DNA from: Saccharomycodes ludwigii | Lineage: Eukaryota > Ascomycota > Saccharomycetes > Saccharomycodales > Saccharomycodaceae | NCBI RefSeq assembly: GCF_020623625.1 | Contig: NC_060200.1 | Span: 1,294,501-1,358,500, forward strand | DNA: 64,000 nt | Reading direction: 5' to 3' | Part shown: piece after piece, positions 44,444-53,961 of the stretch | How positions within the stretch are numbered: the stretch's first letter is position 1 | How the letters are laid out: each line of letters starts with the position of its first letter | The notes under the pieces: model-generated | Told to the model about the DNA's origin: nothing | Database searches by the model: none | The model's input: the letters and a program-made list of their open reading frames with translations, nothing else | Made by a program: the position numbers and the translations under genes

Positions 44444-45019
44444 TGATGCTATTTTTATTAATTAAGGCTTAACAGGGGCGTTATGGTGGGTAAAAGAGAC
44501 AAAATAGTTAGTAATACTAGATGTATATATTTTGAAAGATGGCTATTTTTTCTGAATTAGGTGGATCATTTAGCACGCCAACTTGAGCAATAATTATCTT
44601 TGAAGATGAGAAAAAGAAAAAAAAAAAAAAAAAAAAAAAAGTTCTTTTCCAACGGAAAGTGTAGATATGCATATATAGCACTATCTGAGTATCATCTAAT
44701 GATTAAAGTTGTTATGTAGAGTTGATTTATAAGAAAGTTTTTAACTTTTTATAAGCTAAGGTATTATATGTATATTGTTTTATATATGATTGATTTTAAT
44801 TATTTTAATTATTTTAATTATTTTAATTAATCGGAAAGTGAAAAAAAAGAAAAAAAAAAAAAAAAAAAATTTTTTCAAAAAGTTAATAAGCTTTTACTTG
44901 ATGTTTTTCCTTATTGTAAAACTTATTTAGTAACAATTTAAAAAGATAAGAAATTTTTTTTAGTGAAAAGAAATTATCTATTAATTAGAAAAAAAAAAAA
45001 GAAAAAAAAAAAAGAAAAT
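44444..45019. other. divergent promoter, unknown gene and FCY1
   Basis: About 575 bp with A runs of about 24 (44617-44640) and others near 44840-44870, a TTTTAATTA repeat (about 44794-44830) and an A/G leader (44988-45018) directly before FCY1. The FCY1 frame is open into this leader without an ATG. Confidence 0.55.
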
Positions 45020-45502
45020 ATGTCGTCCACTAATGATACCACAGCTTATTCCAAAGTTGACGAATTAGGTATGAAAATAGCATATGAAGAAGCCCTAGCT
45101 GGCTACAAGGAGAATGGTGTGCCAATTGGTGGATGTTTAATTAATCATAAAACTGGTCAAATTATCAGTAAAGGTCATAATATGAGATTTCAAAAAAATT
45201 CACCAACTTTACATGGTGAAATTTCAACTTTAGAAAATGCTGGTCGATTACCTGGCAAGATTTATAAGGATTGCACAATGTATACCACCTTAAGTCCATG
45301 CGATATGTGCACTGGTGCTATAATTATGTACGGAATTCCACGTTGTGTTATTGGTGAAAATGAAAACTTCCTCGGTGGTGAATCTTATTTAAGTCAAAGA
45401 GGTGTTGAATTAAAAGTGGTTGATCATGATGGCTGTAAAGAGATAATGAATAGGTTTATCAAAGAGAGACCACATGATTGGTTTGAAGATATTGGTGAAT
45501 GA
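45020..45502 (+). CDS. FCY1: cytosine deaminase Fcy1
   Basis: Fcy1 deaminates cytosine to uracil in pyrimidine salvage and also acts on 5-fluorocytosine. From the ATG at 45020 it has 160 residues (158 in S. cerevisiae). The zinc site is complete: H65 and the proton-shuttle E67 in TLHGEISTLENAGRLPG, and C94/C97 in TLSPCDMCTGAI. The substrate-shaping C-terminus DWFEDIGE matches yeast. The frame extends upstream through lysine codons of the A-rich leader without ATG, so the ATG at 45020 is the start. Adjacent to YPR063C, as in S. cerevisiae. Confidence 0.97.
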   Translation: MSSTNDTTAYSKVDELGMKIAYEEALAGYKENGVPIGGCLINHKTGQIISKGHNMRFQKNSPTLHGEISTLENAGRLPGKIYKDCTMYTTLSPCDMCTGAIIMYGIPRCVIGENENFLGGESYLSQRGVELKVVDHDGCKEIMNRFIKERPHDWFEDIGE

Positions 45503-45661
45503 TAAAGATAATTTTTATTTTTTTTTTTATTTTTTTCATTTATACACAATCGTAGTATTATATATATATATATATATATCTAATAAAAAATAATACATCA
45601 GTTGTTCTTTAAACACCTTCCTCCTTTATATCACCTCTTTTATTTTATTTTTATTTAGATC

Positions 45662-46033
45662 CTATTTAGATCCAACAGCGACATCAGGTTGTTTGGCATT
45701 ACCACTACCCTTTGGAATGAACAACATGTCCATGTAACAAACAACAATGGAAACAATACTAGCAACTAACTTAAAACTAGTAGCGTCTTGTGGATTTTTA
45801 GTATCTTTAGTACTAATACTTGGAGTGGTTAAAAAATAATGCCATGTAGTGAACAAGGAAAACCAAGCTAGAAACTTATTACGCATAAACATTGCAGCCA
45901 TTGGCAAACTATTTGTTAATAAACCTTGACTTGGATTTATATCCAACTTCTTTGCTGGTCTGTGTCTGTATTGCACAGCCAAGCTATCATTGATGTATTT
46001 ATTATTATTATTGGTGTTGGCAGTAGTCGACAT
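45662..46033 (-). CDS. YPR063C: Asterix-family (UPF0139) ER protein, YPR063C orthologue
   Basis: This is a small ER membrane protein of the UPF0139/Asterix family; in mammals Asterix is a subunit of the PAT chaperone complex for multi-pass proteins. The protein is 123 residues (140 in yeast). An Asn-rich hydrophilic N-terminus is followed by a conserved hydrophobic pair at about residues 43-65 (LPMAAMFMRNKFLAWFSLFTTWHYF) and 85-108 (SFKLVASIVSIVVCYMDML). The reading frame is continuous from an ATG; the S. cerevisiae gene has an intron. Convergent with FCY1 across 159 bp, matching YPR062W-YPR063C. Confidence 0.88.
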   Translation of the reverse strand: MSTTANTNNNNKYINDSLAVQYRHRPAKKLDINPSQGLLTNSLPMAAMFMRNKFLAWFSLFTTWHYFLTTPSISTKDTKNPQDATSFKLVASIVSIVVCYMDMLFIPKGSGNAKQPDVAVGSK

Positions 46034-46465
46034 TTTGTGTTATTTAGGGTTTATAATTATATATTTTTGATTCATTTTTTGGGTGATAGTTCTCTAAGTG
46101 AGAATAGTTATTCCAAATCTTTTAATACGGAGAAAAAAGGAAAAAAAAAAAAAAAAAGTTTTAAAAAGCATAATTAAACAACACGAACAGCGACAACAAC
46201 AAAAAAACAAAACAAAAAAGAAAGAAAAAAAAAAAAAAAAAAAAAAAAAATAAAAAATATCACAGACCTATTATAGGGCTATATTCAAACAAAATGTATT
46301 AGATAAAATATTAGATTCTTTATTACATTTCCGTTCTAAATAAATCGTTGCTTTTTTACTTTAAATCATAAACAAAGAGATGATTAATATCTTGATCTTT
46401 ATCCCGGCTTGCTTTTTAAAGACTTTAAAAAGTATTAAATAGAATATTTAACTGAGAAGAAATTT
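46034..46465. other. intergenic 5' of YPR063C
   Basis: About 430 bp of YPR063C promoter with A runs near 46140-46157 and 46225-46250. No ORF or site recognised. Confidence 0.5.
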
Positions 46466-46756
46466 TTACTCTCCAACTAATTTATAGCCTTTTGCAAATC
46501 CAAGAACCACAACCTCTTGACTTGTATGTTTATCATTATATTCTAAAATAATTACATTATTACTGCCAATTATTATGTTTTTTTTTAGAACTCCTTTTAT
46601 TACCCTAAAAAGATCACTCATTAATAGCTCACATATTCCATAATATTTTTTATCATTATCACTTGTTTCGCTTCTATTGTCAATTAACTGGCTATTAGGA
46701 TCCTTCAAATTAACACCAACAGTATTCAGCTCAATATTTGCCAAACATGATGACAA
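46466..46756 (-). CDS. small unrecognised frame without an ATG at its 5' end
   Basis: The frame codes 96 residues and stays open upstream to about 46798, but has no ATG before its residue 47 (MSDLFRVIKGVLKKN). The residues look protein-like: IELNTVGVNLKDPNSQLID, then KKYYGICELLMSDLFRVIKGVLKKNIII, NVIILEYND and a final VVVLGFAKGYKLVGE strand, with balanced composition unlike the low-complexity shadows. It may be the last exon of a spliced gene: ACACAG lies just before the TTG at 46754-46756. I found neither a TACTAAC branch site nor a GTATGT donor upstream. Other explanations are non-AUG initiation or chance. Confidence 0.4.
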   Translation of the reverse strand: MSSCLANIELNTVGVNLKDPNSQLIDNRSETSDNDKKYYGICELLMSDLFRVIKGVLKKNIIIGSNNVIILEYNDKHTSQEVVVLGFAKGYKLVGE

Positions 46757-46999
46757 CTGTGTTTTGTTTATTCTTTTTTTTTTCTTTACATTTTTTTTTC
46801 ATAGTAATTTAAAAACAAATAAATGAATAGAGTATGAATATTACCATATTATACAATTAAAAATAGTCACATATCTATATAATTATATGCTATATACCTA
46901 AAGGTATAAACTCTTACCATTTACCATTAATAAAACCTAAATAAAAAAAATATATACATATGCCCCATATCGTCTTTTTTTTTTTTTTTTCCTATTACC

Positions 47000-47030
<31 letters not shown>

Positions 47031-47044
47031 AAGTTTTTTATTTT

Positions 47045-48250
47045 TTAATTAAACTCATATGTCTGATATAGAGTACTATTACCATAGTCACTCTTTTGTA
47101 AATTTAATTCTATTTTTTGAAATTTTTCTGCAGTTTCATGAAAATAAAATCCATAAATCTTGTTATTTTTAACATCAACCATAATGTAATAGAACCCAGC
47201 AAAGGAAGCACCCTTTATACTAGTTACATCCGAATCAGGTACTAAAAATTGCTCTTTCCATTTCATAAATATTATGTCGCTCTTGCTACCTCTATTGTTG
47301 ACACTGGTATTTCTGTTAATAAAAGTTAATTCGTCCTTTAGCTTATCCCAATGCAGTAAATCTATATCATCTTCAGGGAAAACACTGTTGTTACCATTAT
47401 TATCACCAGAACTAGTACTCGTGTTACTATACATACTATCAACATAATGTGCCATATTTTTATGATCAGCATTTAAAGTTTCAGTGGCACTACTACAAGT
47501 AGTGCTGCTGGTCTTGCCAGTACAGTTAGAAGATAATAATTTATCCATGTTATCTAGATAATACCCCTTAAAAAACGTAGTAATTTCACTGGATTTATTA
47601 GTCAAACCGTAAATACGTAAATATCCAGTTATATAAGGCAAAAAACTACTATCAGCGTTACTTTTTATACTTATTTCCACATTATATTTCAGATATCCGT
47701 TGTGCTGATACCCTTTGAAGACCATGCCTGGCTGAAAATAAGGAATTTTTTTTGGAGTGAAACAAGCGATGCTGCTAGTTTCATCACATCTAGCATAATT
47801 TGATTTATCATTGTTTAGATATGGCTTCATTATTTTTACATTACCATTCTCAGCTTTTGCGTTATCATCACTAGTAATGCGCTTGTTATCAGTAAATGTA
47901 ATGAAATGTTCCTTTAGGTTAATTAATGAATCTGCAGTTGTTGTGTTACTGGTATTACTATTAACGGTATTTAACGATAGAGGCACCGGTGTGAGCGGTG
48001 GTGTGATGTTTGGTTCTGCACTTTTATTAAAATAATCACAGGAGTGGTTCTCATTATCATCATCAATATTATAAGGGTAATAATAATGAAACTGAGCATC
48101 TTTGGCATGAGTTCTATCGACTTTGGAAGCATTTGAAGTAGTAATATTGTTACTATCATTATTGGTATTAATGGTACTCACTAAGGTATTGTGAAGGGTA
48201 GTATTATTGGCTGAAACATTTTTCTGTTGCTCTTGCTGTTGAATGACCAT
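47045..48250 (-). CDS. VID24: GID ubiquitin ligase substrate receptor Vid24/Gid4
   Basis: Gid4 (Vid24) is the glucose-induced receptor of the GID E3 ligase; it binds N-terminal proline of Fbp1, Mdh2 and Icl1 to send them for degradation. The protein is 401 residues (362 in S. cerevisiae). The first 160 residues are Asn/Thr-rich and disordered. The Gid4 beta-barrel runs from about residue 170 to the end: FQPGMVFKGYQHNGYLKYNVEISIK, GYLRIYGLTNKSSEITTFFKGYYLD, IIFMKWKEQFLVPDSDV, and IKGASFAGFYYIMVDV with GFYFHETAEKFQKIEL. An Asn/Ser/Thr-rich loop interrupts the barrel near 235-290. It could equally represent the ancestor of VID24 and GID10. Divergent from ROX1 over 1.46 kb. Confidence 0.93.
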   Translation of the reverse strand: MVIQQQEQQKNVSANNTTLHNTLVSTINTNNDSNNITTSNASKVDRTHAKDAQFHYYYPYNIDDDNENHSCDYFNKSAEPNITPPLTPVPLSLNTVNSNTSNTTTADSLINLKEHFITFTDNKRITSDDNAKAENGNVKIMKPYLNNDKSNYARCDETSSIACFTPKKIPYFQPGMVFKGYQHNGYLKYNVEISIKSNADSSFLPYITGYLRIYGLTNKSSEITTFFKGYYLDNMDKLLSSNCTGKTSSTTCSSATETLNADHKNMAHYVDSMYSNTSTSSGDNNGNNSVFPEDDIDLLHWDKLKDELTFINRNTSVNNRGSKSDIIFMKWKEQFLVPDSDVTSIKGASFAGFYYIMVDVKNNKIYGFYFHETAEKFQKIELNLQKSDYGNSTLYQTYEFN

Positions 48251-49577
48251 GATAATTTTTTTTTGTTGATTATATTTGTATATAATACTTTTATTTTGTA
48301 GATTTATAGGATAAACCTTCTTAGCTTATATGACCTTAACGATAGGTGTGCTTCTTTTAGTTTTAGTTTTATCTTTTTAAGCGGGCTGATTTAAAGAAAA
48401 AAAGAAAACATTAGATACACCAATAATTTAAAAATGAGAAATGAAAAATGTAGAACAAAATAACAGAAAATGAAAAAAGAAGATAAAAAAAAAAAAAAAG
48501 AAAAAAGAAGAACTTAGTTTTATATAATTAGATCTTATTTATTAAATGCAGTGCTAATTATATTTCTAAATATATATACATATATATATTTATTTTTTTT
48601 TTCTTTTTTAATGTTTGACTTTTGACAATCATGATCATAGTTTAAATCTCGATATAAAATTGCTACTATTAGGAGAAAAAATAAAAAAAAAATTAAAAAG
48701 AAACGTTCATTTTTTTATTTTTATCTTCTTTTCCCCCTTAATAAGAAATAAATGAATGGTGGCAATTAAGATACACTTTATCTATTTATAATTATAATAA
48801 TGGTTTCTATGCCCTAAAACAGGGTTATACTATATATAAAACAAGCATGAGTTAATTACAAGAAGACAAGAAAAATAAACCCCGATTATAACAGCTAAGC
48901 CAATCAGAAACACGATATCTTTTTTTAATAACTTTTTAATTATATTGTATTTTCATATTCCCTGATTAATTTTTCGTTATTTTATTTTGCGCATTTTCTT
49001 TATTAGTATTACTTATTCTCTCAGACCTTTTTTATTGTGTTACGCAGTTTTGTTAGTATTATTTATTATTATTTTTAAACTTCTTATTTTTCATTTCTTT
49101 TTTTTAAGAATTTTTTAAAAAAAAAAAAAATATTAAATATAGATATATATAATTTTTAATAATATTTAATCGTACTTAATAATACAGTAAGATTAAATTA
49201 CAATAAGCGACAATAAGCAACAATAAATCATAATATATTAACAACAATAAGTAATAACAATAACCAACAATAATAATAATAAAATACATATTAAATAAAA
49301 AAAAACACAATAATTACAACAATAATAAGCAAATAAAATCAACTTTTTTTTTTTAAATTATTATTTATTTACCTTCTTTTTTTTTTTCTTTTTTTTTTTT
49401 TTCTTTTTTCTTTTTTCCTTTTCTGTTCTTTTCTTTTCTTTTGTTTTTTTTTTTTTTTTTTTTTTTTCTTTTATCCTTTTATCATTTTTTTAACATAAAG
49501 GAAAAAAAAAAAACAAGAAATTGTTACCAATTACTACTATTTTGCCAAAGCTAACACTTTAAGCTTCTTAGCAGTTA

Positions 49578-49612
<35 letters not shown>

Positions 49613-49714
49613 AAAGAAGGAACAAACAAAAGAAAAGGAACAAAAAAAAAAAAAAAAAAGGAAAGAAAAGCACTTAATAAAAATATCAATCCACTAATCA
49701 CTCTCGCTACCCAA
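48251..49714. other. long divergent promoter, VID24 and ROX1
   Basis: The longest gene-free stretch (1.46 kb). It holds A and T runs at 49117-49128, 49380-49405, 49446-49467 and 49582-49610 (29 A), 3'-less AT-rich sequence, and a cluster of ACAAT/AACAAT cores at 49200-49323. The length suits two carbon- or oxygen-regulated genes. No ORF is convincing. Confidence 0.6.
49200..49323. promoter_or_regulatory. cluster of HMG-box core sites (ATTGT) upstream of ROX1
   Basis: Within 124 bp there are eight ACAAT cores, ATTGT on the other strand: 49200-49204, 49210-49214, 49219-49224, 49243-49248, 49256-49261, 49266-49271, 49307-49311 and 49318-49323. Five are AACAAT, giving ATTGTT, the core of the Rox1 site YYYATTGTTCTC. 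The flanks do not match the full consensus, and the CAA/AAT-rich composition raises the chance rate. Confidence 0.35.
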
Positions 49715-50797
49715 ATGCTAAATAATCCTGCCGTTAATCCTGCTACTAATACTACCAATACCATTAATAATATCAATAGCGCTAATAATCCTAGTATGTC
49801 TATTCCTATCTCCAGTAATCCTAGTATGTCTATTCCTATCTCCAGTAATCCTAGTATGTCTATTCCTATCTCCAGTAATCCTAGTACTATTATTAATAAC
49901 ACTGCTTTCAACGGTACTGTTGCTACTAATAGTAATACCACTTCGTTCAATGGCACTGCCGCTCACAGCAAAGATATTACCACTGGCAATGGCACTGTCC
50001 CCAATGGCAAAGTTCCTAGGCCTAGAAATGCATTTATATTGTTTAGACAGCATCATCATAAATTACTAATTGATGAATTAAGTAGTAATGATAAACCCAT
50101 TCCTCATAACAGCGAGATATCAAAGATATTGGGTAATAAGTGGAAGGCATTGAATGCAGATGAGAGGAAGCACTGGGAAGATTTAGCTCTAATGGAAAAA
50201 GAGGAACATGAAAGGAAGTTTCCAGACTATAAGTATAAGCCCATAAGAAAAAGAAAAAGAAACGGAAATGGTACTAGTAACAAAGAAATTAATGAAAAAG
50301 AGACCAACGCTATCACGAAGAAAAAAACTAAGAAAATGTTAAAACAGGAACAGGAACAGCAAAACTTGCAGGGCATTAATTTAGCTATGGATAAACCTAA
50401 ATCTAATAGAGGACGTAAACCGAAACATAAATTGGCATTGCTGGACAACCAGCAACAACAGCTTAACACTGTTAGCACCATTAATACTAACACTCATACT
50501 GGTAATACTGTGAAGCAGGACTCCTACGACAACTCTAGCAGCATGAATGCCAATATTATGTCTATTAATGGTTTTGTTACAAATAATGCCCATTTAGATC
50601 ATCATCTTAATTATGATAACAACATTGCTGTTGCAAATACTGCCTATTTGAATAATAACAATCCGTATATGAATAATGTGAATGGTACCATTCTTGATAC
50701 AACTGCTGCATATGCTTACACACATCCTCATTATGGCAATAATGCCACTACCACTGCTACCGCTTATTATTCACAACAACAGCAGCAACAACAGCAG

Positions 50798-50889
<92 letters not shown>

Positions 50890-51916
50890 GGTGAATTATA
50901 ATAATATTACTAATACTAGTAATAGTGGCAATGCTGTTGCTGCTTCTGCTAGCAACAACAACAATAATATTCATTTGACTCATAGTGGTATTGTTTCTGA
51001 AGATCCTATGATGGTGAGATATAACAGCATCGGTGGCCCTGTTGCTGCTAGTGTTGCTGCAAATACCGTTAACAATAGCAATACTACAGCACCATTAGCG
51101 TATAATAATGCATATCTCCAACAACAACCACAATCTGTTTTGAATGTTAATACAACTAACTCAAATTATTACGATTATACCGGAGGCAGCACCAATACGC
51201 ATACAAATGGCGCAGTTTATAATAATCCGACTAATTATTACATGTCTTCTATTAAGAATAATACTGCAAGCAATAATAATATACAGAATAACAATAATAA
51301 TGCCGGTACTAATACGGGTACCGCTAGCATCAACGAATCACCATCAAGTGTACCTGCTATTCCATCTACTGTGGTTAATAATGCTAATAACAATAATAAT
51401 ACTACTACTACTACTACTACTACTAATAATAATAATAATAGCACCAGCAGCAATAATAATAGCAACACCAATACCAACAATCCTGTAATGTTACCACCAT
51501 TATATTCTCATAATCAATGGAACAGCGGTATTGCTGCCACTACAAATACTATAGATCAGCAACAACCATACGATAATATTAACAATGCAGGCTTTCGCTA
51601 CGATTATGGCAACAATATTAATAATATATATTATAATAGCAGTACTATACCTTATGTGAACACTAGTACTACTAGTAGTACAATGTACCAACAACAACAA
51701 CAACAACAACAACAACAGGCAGGTACAAATAATTCGACAACAGGCACCACTAGCACCGCTACTAATAATAACAATAATACCTCGGCTGCTACTGCTGCCA
51801 CCAGTAATAATGGTTATTTCCATATTCCAAGTAATGGTGGCAATAATAATCTACAACATGTTATGATGAATGGTTATGGAACAGGTGCTAATTTGCCACA
51901 ACAACAATTTCAATGA
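49715..51916 (+). CDS. ROX1: hypoxic-gene repressor Rox1 (HMG box)
   Basis: Rox1 is the HMG-box repressor of hypoxic genes in aerobic cells, acting through Ssn6-Tup1. The protein is 733 residues, twice the 368 of S. cerevisiae. The HMG box is at about 100-178: PRPRNAFILFRQHHHKLLIDE, IPHNSEISKILGNKWKAL and HERKFPDYKYKPIRKRKR, closely matching yeast Rox1. Unlike yeast, about 95 residues precede it, including three exact copies of a ten-residue repeat. The rest is Asn/Gln/Thr-rich with a run of 39 Gln (50774-50890), a Q9 near 51690 and many NN blocks. The ATG at 49715 is the first in frame after an A-rich leader. The position beside SND3/ISA2 fits YPR065W. Whether repression still works through the long tail is unknown. 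Confidence 0.92.
49787..49886 (+). repeat. 30-bp perfect tandem repeat, three copies
   Basis: Three identical 30-bp units at 49787-49816, 49817-49846 and 49847-49876, plus a partial fourth to 49886, encode NPSMSIPISS three times in the N-terminal extension of Rox1. Absence of synonymous differences implies a recent expansion. Confidence 0.95.
50774..50890 (+). repeat. (CAA/CAG)39 polyglutamine tract
   Basis: Thirty-nine consecutive glutamine codons in ROX1. The 5' part mixes CAA and CAG; the 3' part is almost pure CAA, marking the younger, slipping end. Confidence 0.95.
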
Positions 51917-52606
51917 AACATATGTCATGTAGAACAAATACCAACTTATATTGCTTATACGAACAAGAATCATGTGTTATCTTATATAATATATATATAT
52001 TGGTATATTTGTACAGTATATATTTGTATTTATTAGTATTAAATCTAGAATTCTATAGAGCAAGTGATATATATATGTTTATTTATAATAGATGGTTAAA
52101 TATCGTACTTTAAATATGATTTTGAGAGTGGATATTACTATACATATATCTAACCAGTTAGTAATAATTGTGAGAAGATGGTTGGTGATAAGTAGCAAGT
52201 TGGTAATTGTAACACATGTTTTAATCAGAGCTTGATGATTGTAATGTATTGTATTCGTGGAAAATGATAATTATGGGGGGGGGGGGGGGAGAAAGCCATG
52301 GATTAAAATAACAAGATAAGTCAAAAAAAGAAAAGTAATAATAACACATAATAAAAGGACAATTTGAAATTGGGCAGAACAAGAAAAAGCAGTCGATAAA
52401 CAAAAGATTGATTACGCGTCCGTTTAATTGAACTGGCTTAAAAAATAAATATATATATATATACATCCATCCGTAATTTAGCGTATTAAATTCTGTTGAA
52501 TCTAATGCACTGTTCTGTCCACGCCGCCGTGTGAGTAGATTACTCAGCAGCTAAGTTTTGTTACACAGTTTTATTTATTTATTTTCCTCAAGCTTCTGTT
52601 ATGTTC

Positions 52607-52639
<33 letters not shown>

Positions 52640-52891
52640 CTTTTCTTTTCTCTTCGTTTTTCTTTTTTTTTTCGTTCTTCTTTTCGTTCTTTTCTTTGCC
52701 TTTCTGAAAGATTGGATTACAAAAAAAAAAAAAAAGAAAAAGAAAAAAAATTCCACCACTTAAACTAATTTTACACTTTTTTTCTCTTTCTAACTAACAA
52801 AACTTGGTGCTTTATTACTGCCACCAGTATACTTCTATCACAGATCCATCACAACATTCAACATAGCCCTACCGCAAAACGTACGCCCAAG
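51917..52891. other. intergenic, ROX1 to SND3 (UBA3 slot empty)
   Basis: About 975 bp. TATATATATATTGG near 51990-52000 is a likely ROX1 3'-end signal; a 15-G run is at 52275-52289; a TA repeat at 52449-52461; T and A runs at 52610-52640 and 52720-52735 precede SND3. ACGCGT occurs at 52414-52419. No trace of UBA3, which follows ROX1 in S. cerevisiae, is visible. Confidence 0.6.
52275..52289 (+). repeat. G15 homopolymer
   Basis: Fifteen consecutive G bases, the only long G/C homopolymer in a window where every other long run is A or T. It lies about 360 bp past the ROX1 stop and could form a G-quadruplex. Confidence 0.95.
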
Positions 52892-53467
52892 ATGAATCCC
52901 ATGATATCCAACTTGATTTTAATGCTAGTGATGATGCAAGTCGCACGTCAACTAAATATGGAAGATCCAACAGTTATCTTTTACATAAGAGTTTTGTATT
53001 GTTCATGTACCGCATTAACTTGGATTGTTTATCAATACGCTCGTAAGAAGATTATTGCTAAAAATGATTTGACTACATTGAAATACGTTCAGCCACAGTC
53101 TCCATTTTCTGCTGCCAGCAACACTGGCGACAAATTCTGTGTTACCACTGTCAGGGACTATGATTTGGAGCAAATTGATTCTTCTATTAAAAGTGTCTAC
53201 ACCGGTGTTTTAATGATGGGATTTATGCATTTGTACATGAATTACACCAACCCATTGTTGATGCAAAGTATTTCTCCTGTTAAGGCTGCTTTTGAACATA
53301 ACTTAGTTCAAATTCATTTGTTTAACAAGCCAGCTGTTGGTAACTTGAAAAGACCATTTGCACAACAAAGTATGTTTGGCCAAAACGCTAAGAGTCCTAA
53401 TGCTGCTGACAAAAAGGCTCTTGAAGAAGCTGAAAAAAGTGGGAATGGTGGCATCAAGTCTGAATAG
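52892..53467 (+). CDS. SND3: ER targeting factor Snd3 (Pho88)
   Basis: Snd3/Pho88 is an abundant ER membrane protein of the SRP-independent SND targeting route. The protein is 191 residues (188 in yeast). An N-terminal membrane segment MISNLILMLVMMQVARQL leads into MEDPTVIFYIRVLYCSCTALTWIVYQYARKK, then TVRDYDLEQIDSSIKSVYTG and MGFMHLYMNYTNPLLMQSISPVKAAFEHN, and a C-terminal KRPFA and DKKALEEAEKSGN tail, all as in S. cerevisiae. Codon use is biased, consistent with high abundance. In S. cerevisiae it is YBR106W, between VID24 and IML3. Confidence 0.97.
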   Translation: MNPMISNLILMLVMMQVARQLNMEDPTVIFYIRVLYCSCTALTWIVYQYARKKIIAKNDLTTLKYVQPQSPFSAASNTGDKFCVTTVRDYDLEQIDSSIKSVYTGVLMMGFMHLYMNYTNPLLMQSISPVKAAFEHNLVQIHLFNKPAVGNLKRPFAQQSMFGQNAKSPNAADKKALEEAEKSGNGGIKSE

Positions 53468-53961
53468 ATTTCTTTCGTTTTTTCTTTTCCGTTTTCCTTT
53501 TCCTTTTGTTTTTTTTTTTTTTTTTTTTTTTCAAATTTTTTTATAAAAGATTTTTAAAACTTTATAATTTTTCCGTTTAAATTAAAGTTCACTATTATTA
53601 TTGTCATTCTCTTTCTTATGAACGGGACCGGATACCATGATTATATAAGATCGCGATTGCAGGCTGCGAACCTTTTTTTTTTTTAATTTTTATTTTTATT
53701 TTTTAATTTTTACTTTTTTTTTTTATATTTTTATTTTTATTTTTTTTGATAACTCTTACCAAATGTTTACCCGGATAATATGACCTTGCTGACAAATCAT
53801 ATATTGCATATATATTTCAAATAGCTTGGTAAAAAAAAAAGAAAAAAAAATAAAAAGGGTAAACTAATTAGGTTATTTAAGCAAGTAATACTGTATTAGA
53901 CAAAGTTGATATTTTAAAACAAAAACAGCAGATAATATACCCTACTCTGTAAACTACAATA
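53468..53961. other. intergenic, SND3 to ISA2
   Basis: About 490 bp with a T run at 53509-53531, ATTTTT-type low complexity at 53670-53748, and a Reb1-type site at 53767-53773. No gene. Confidence 0.55.
53767..53773 (+). promoter_or_regulatory. Reb1-type site (TTACCCG) upstream of ISA2
   Basis: TTACCCGG sits about 190 bp before the ISA2 ATG, directly after a T-rich stretch. This is a typical Reb1 position for a yeast promoter. Confidence 0.5.

Noticed and set aside
44963-45019. Upstream extension of FCY1
   Set aside because: It begins at a GTG and is mostly lysine from the A-rich leader. The family starts at the ATG at 45020.
52414-52419. ACGCGT (MCB) upstream of SND3
   Set aside because: Single copy, about 470 bp from the start of a constitutively needed gene; expected by chance in a window this size.
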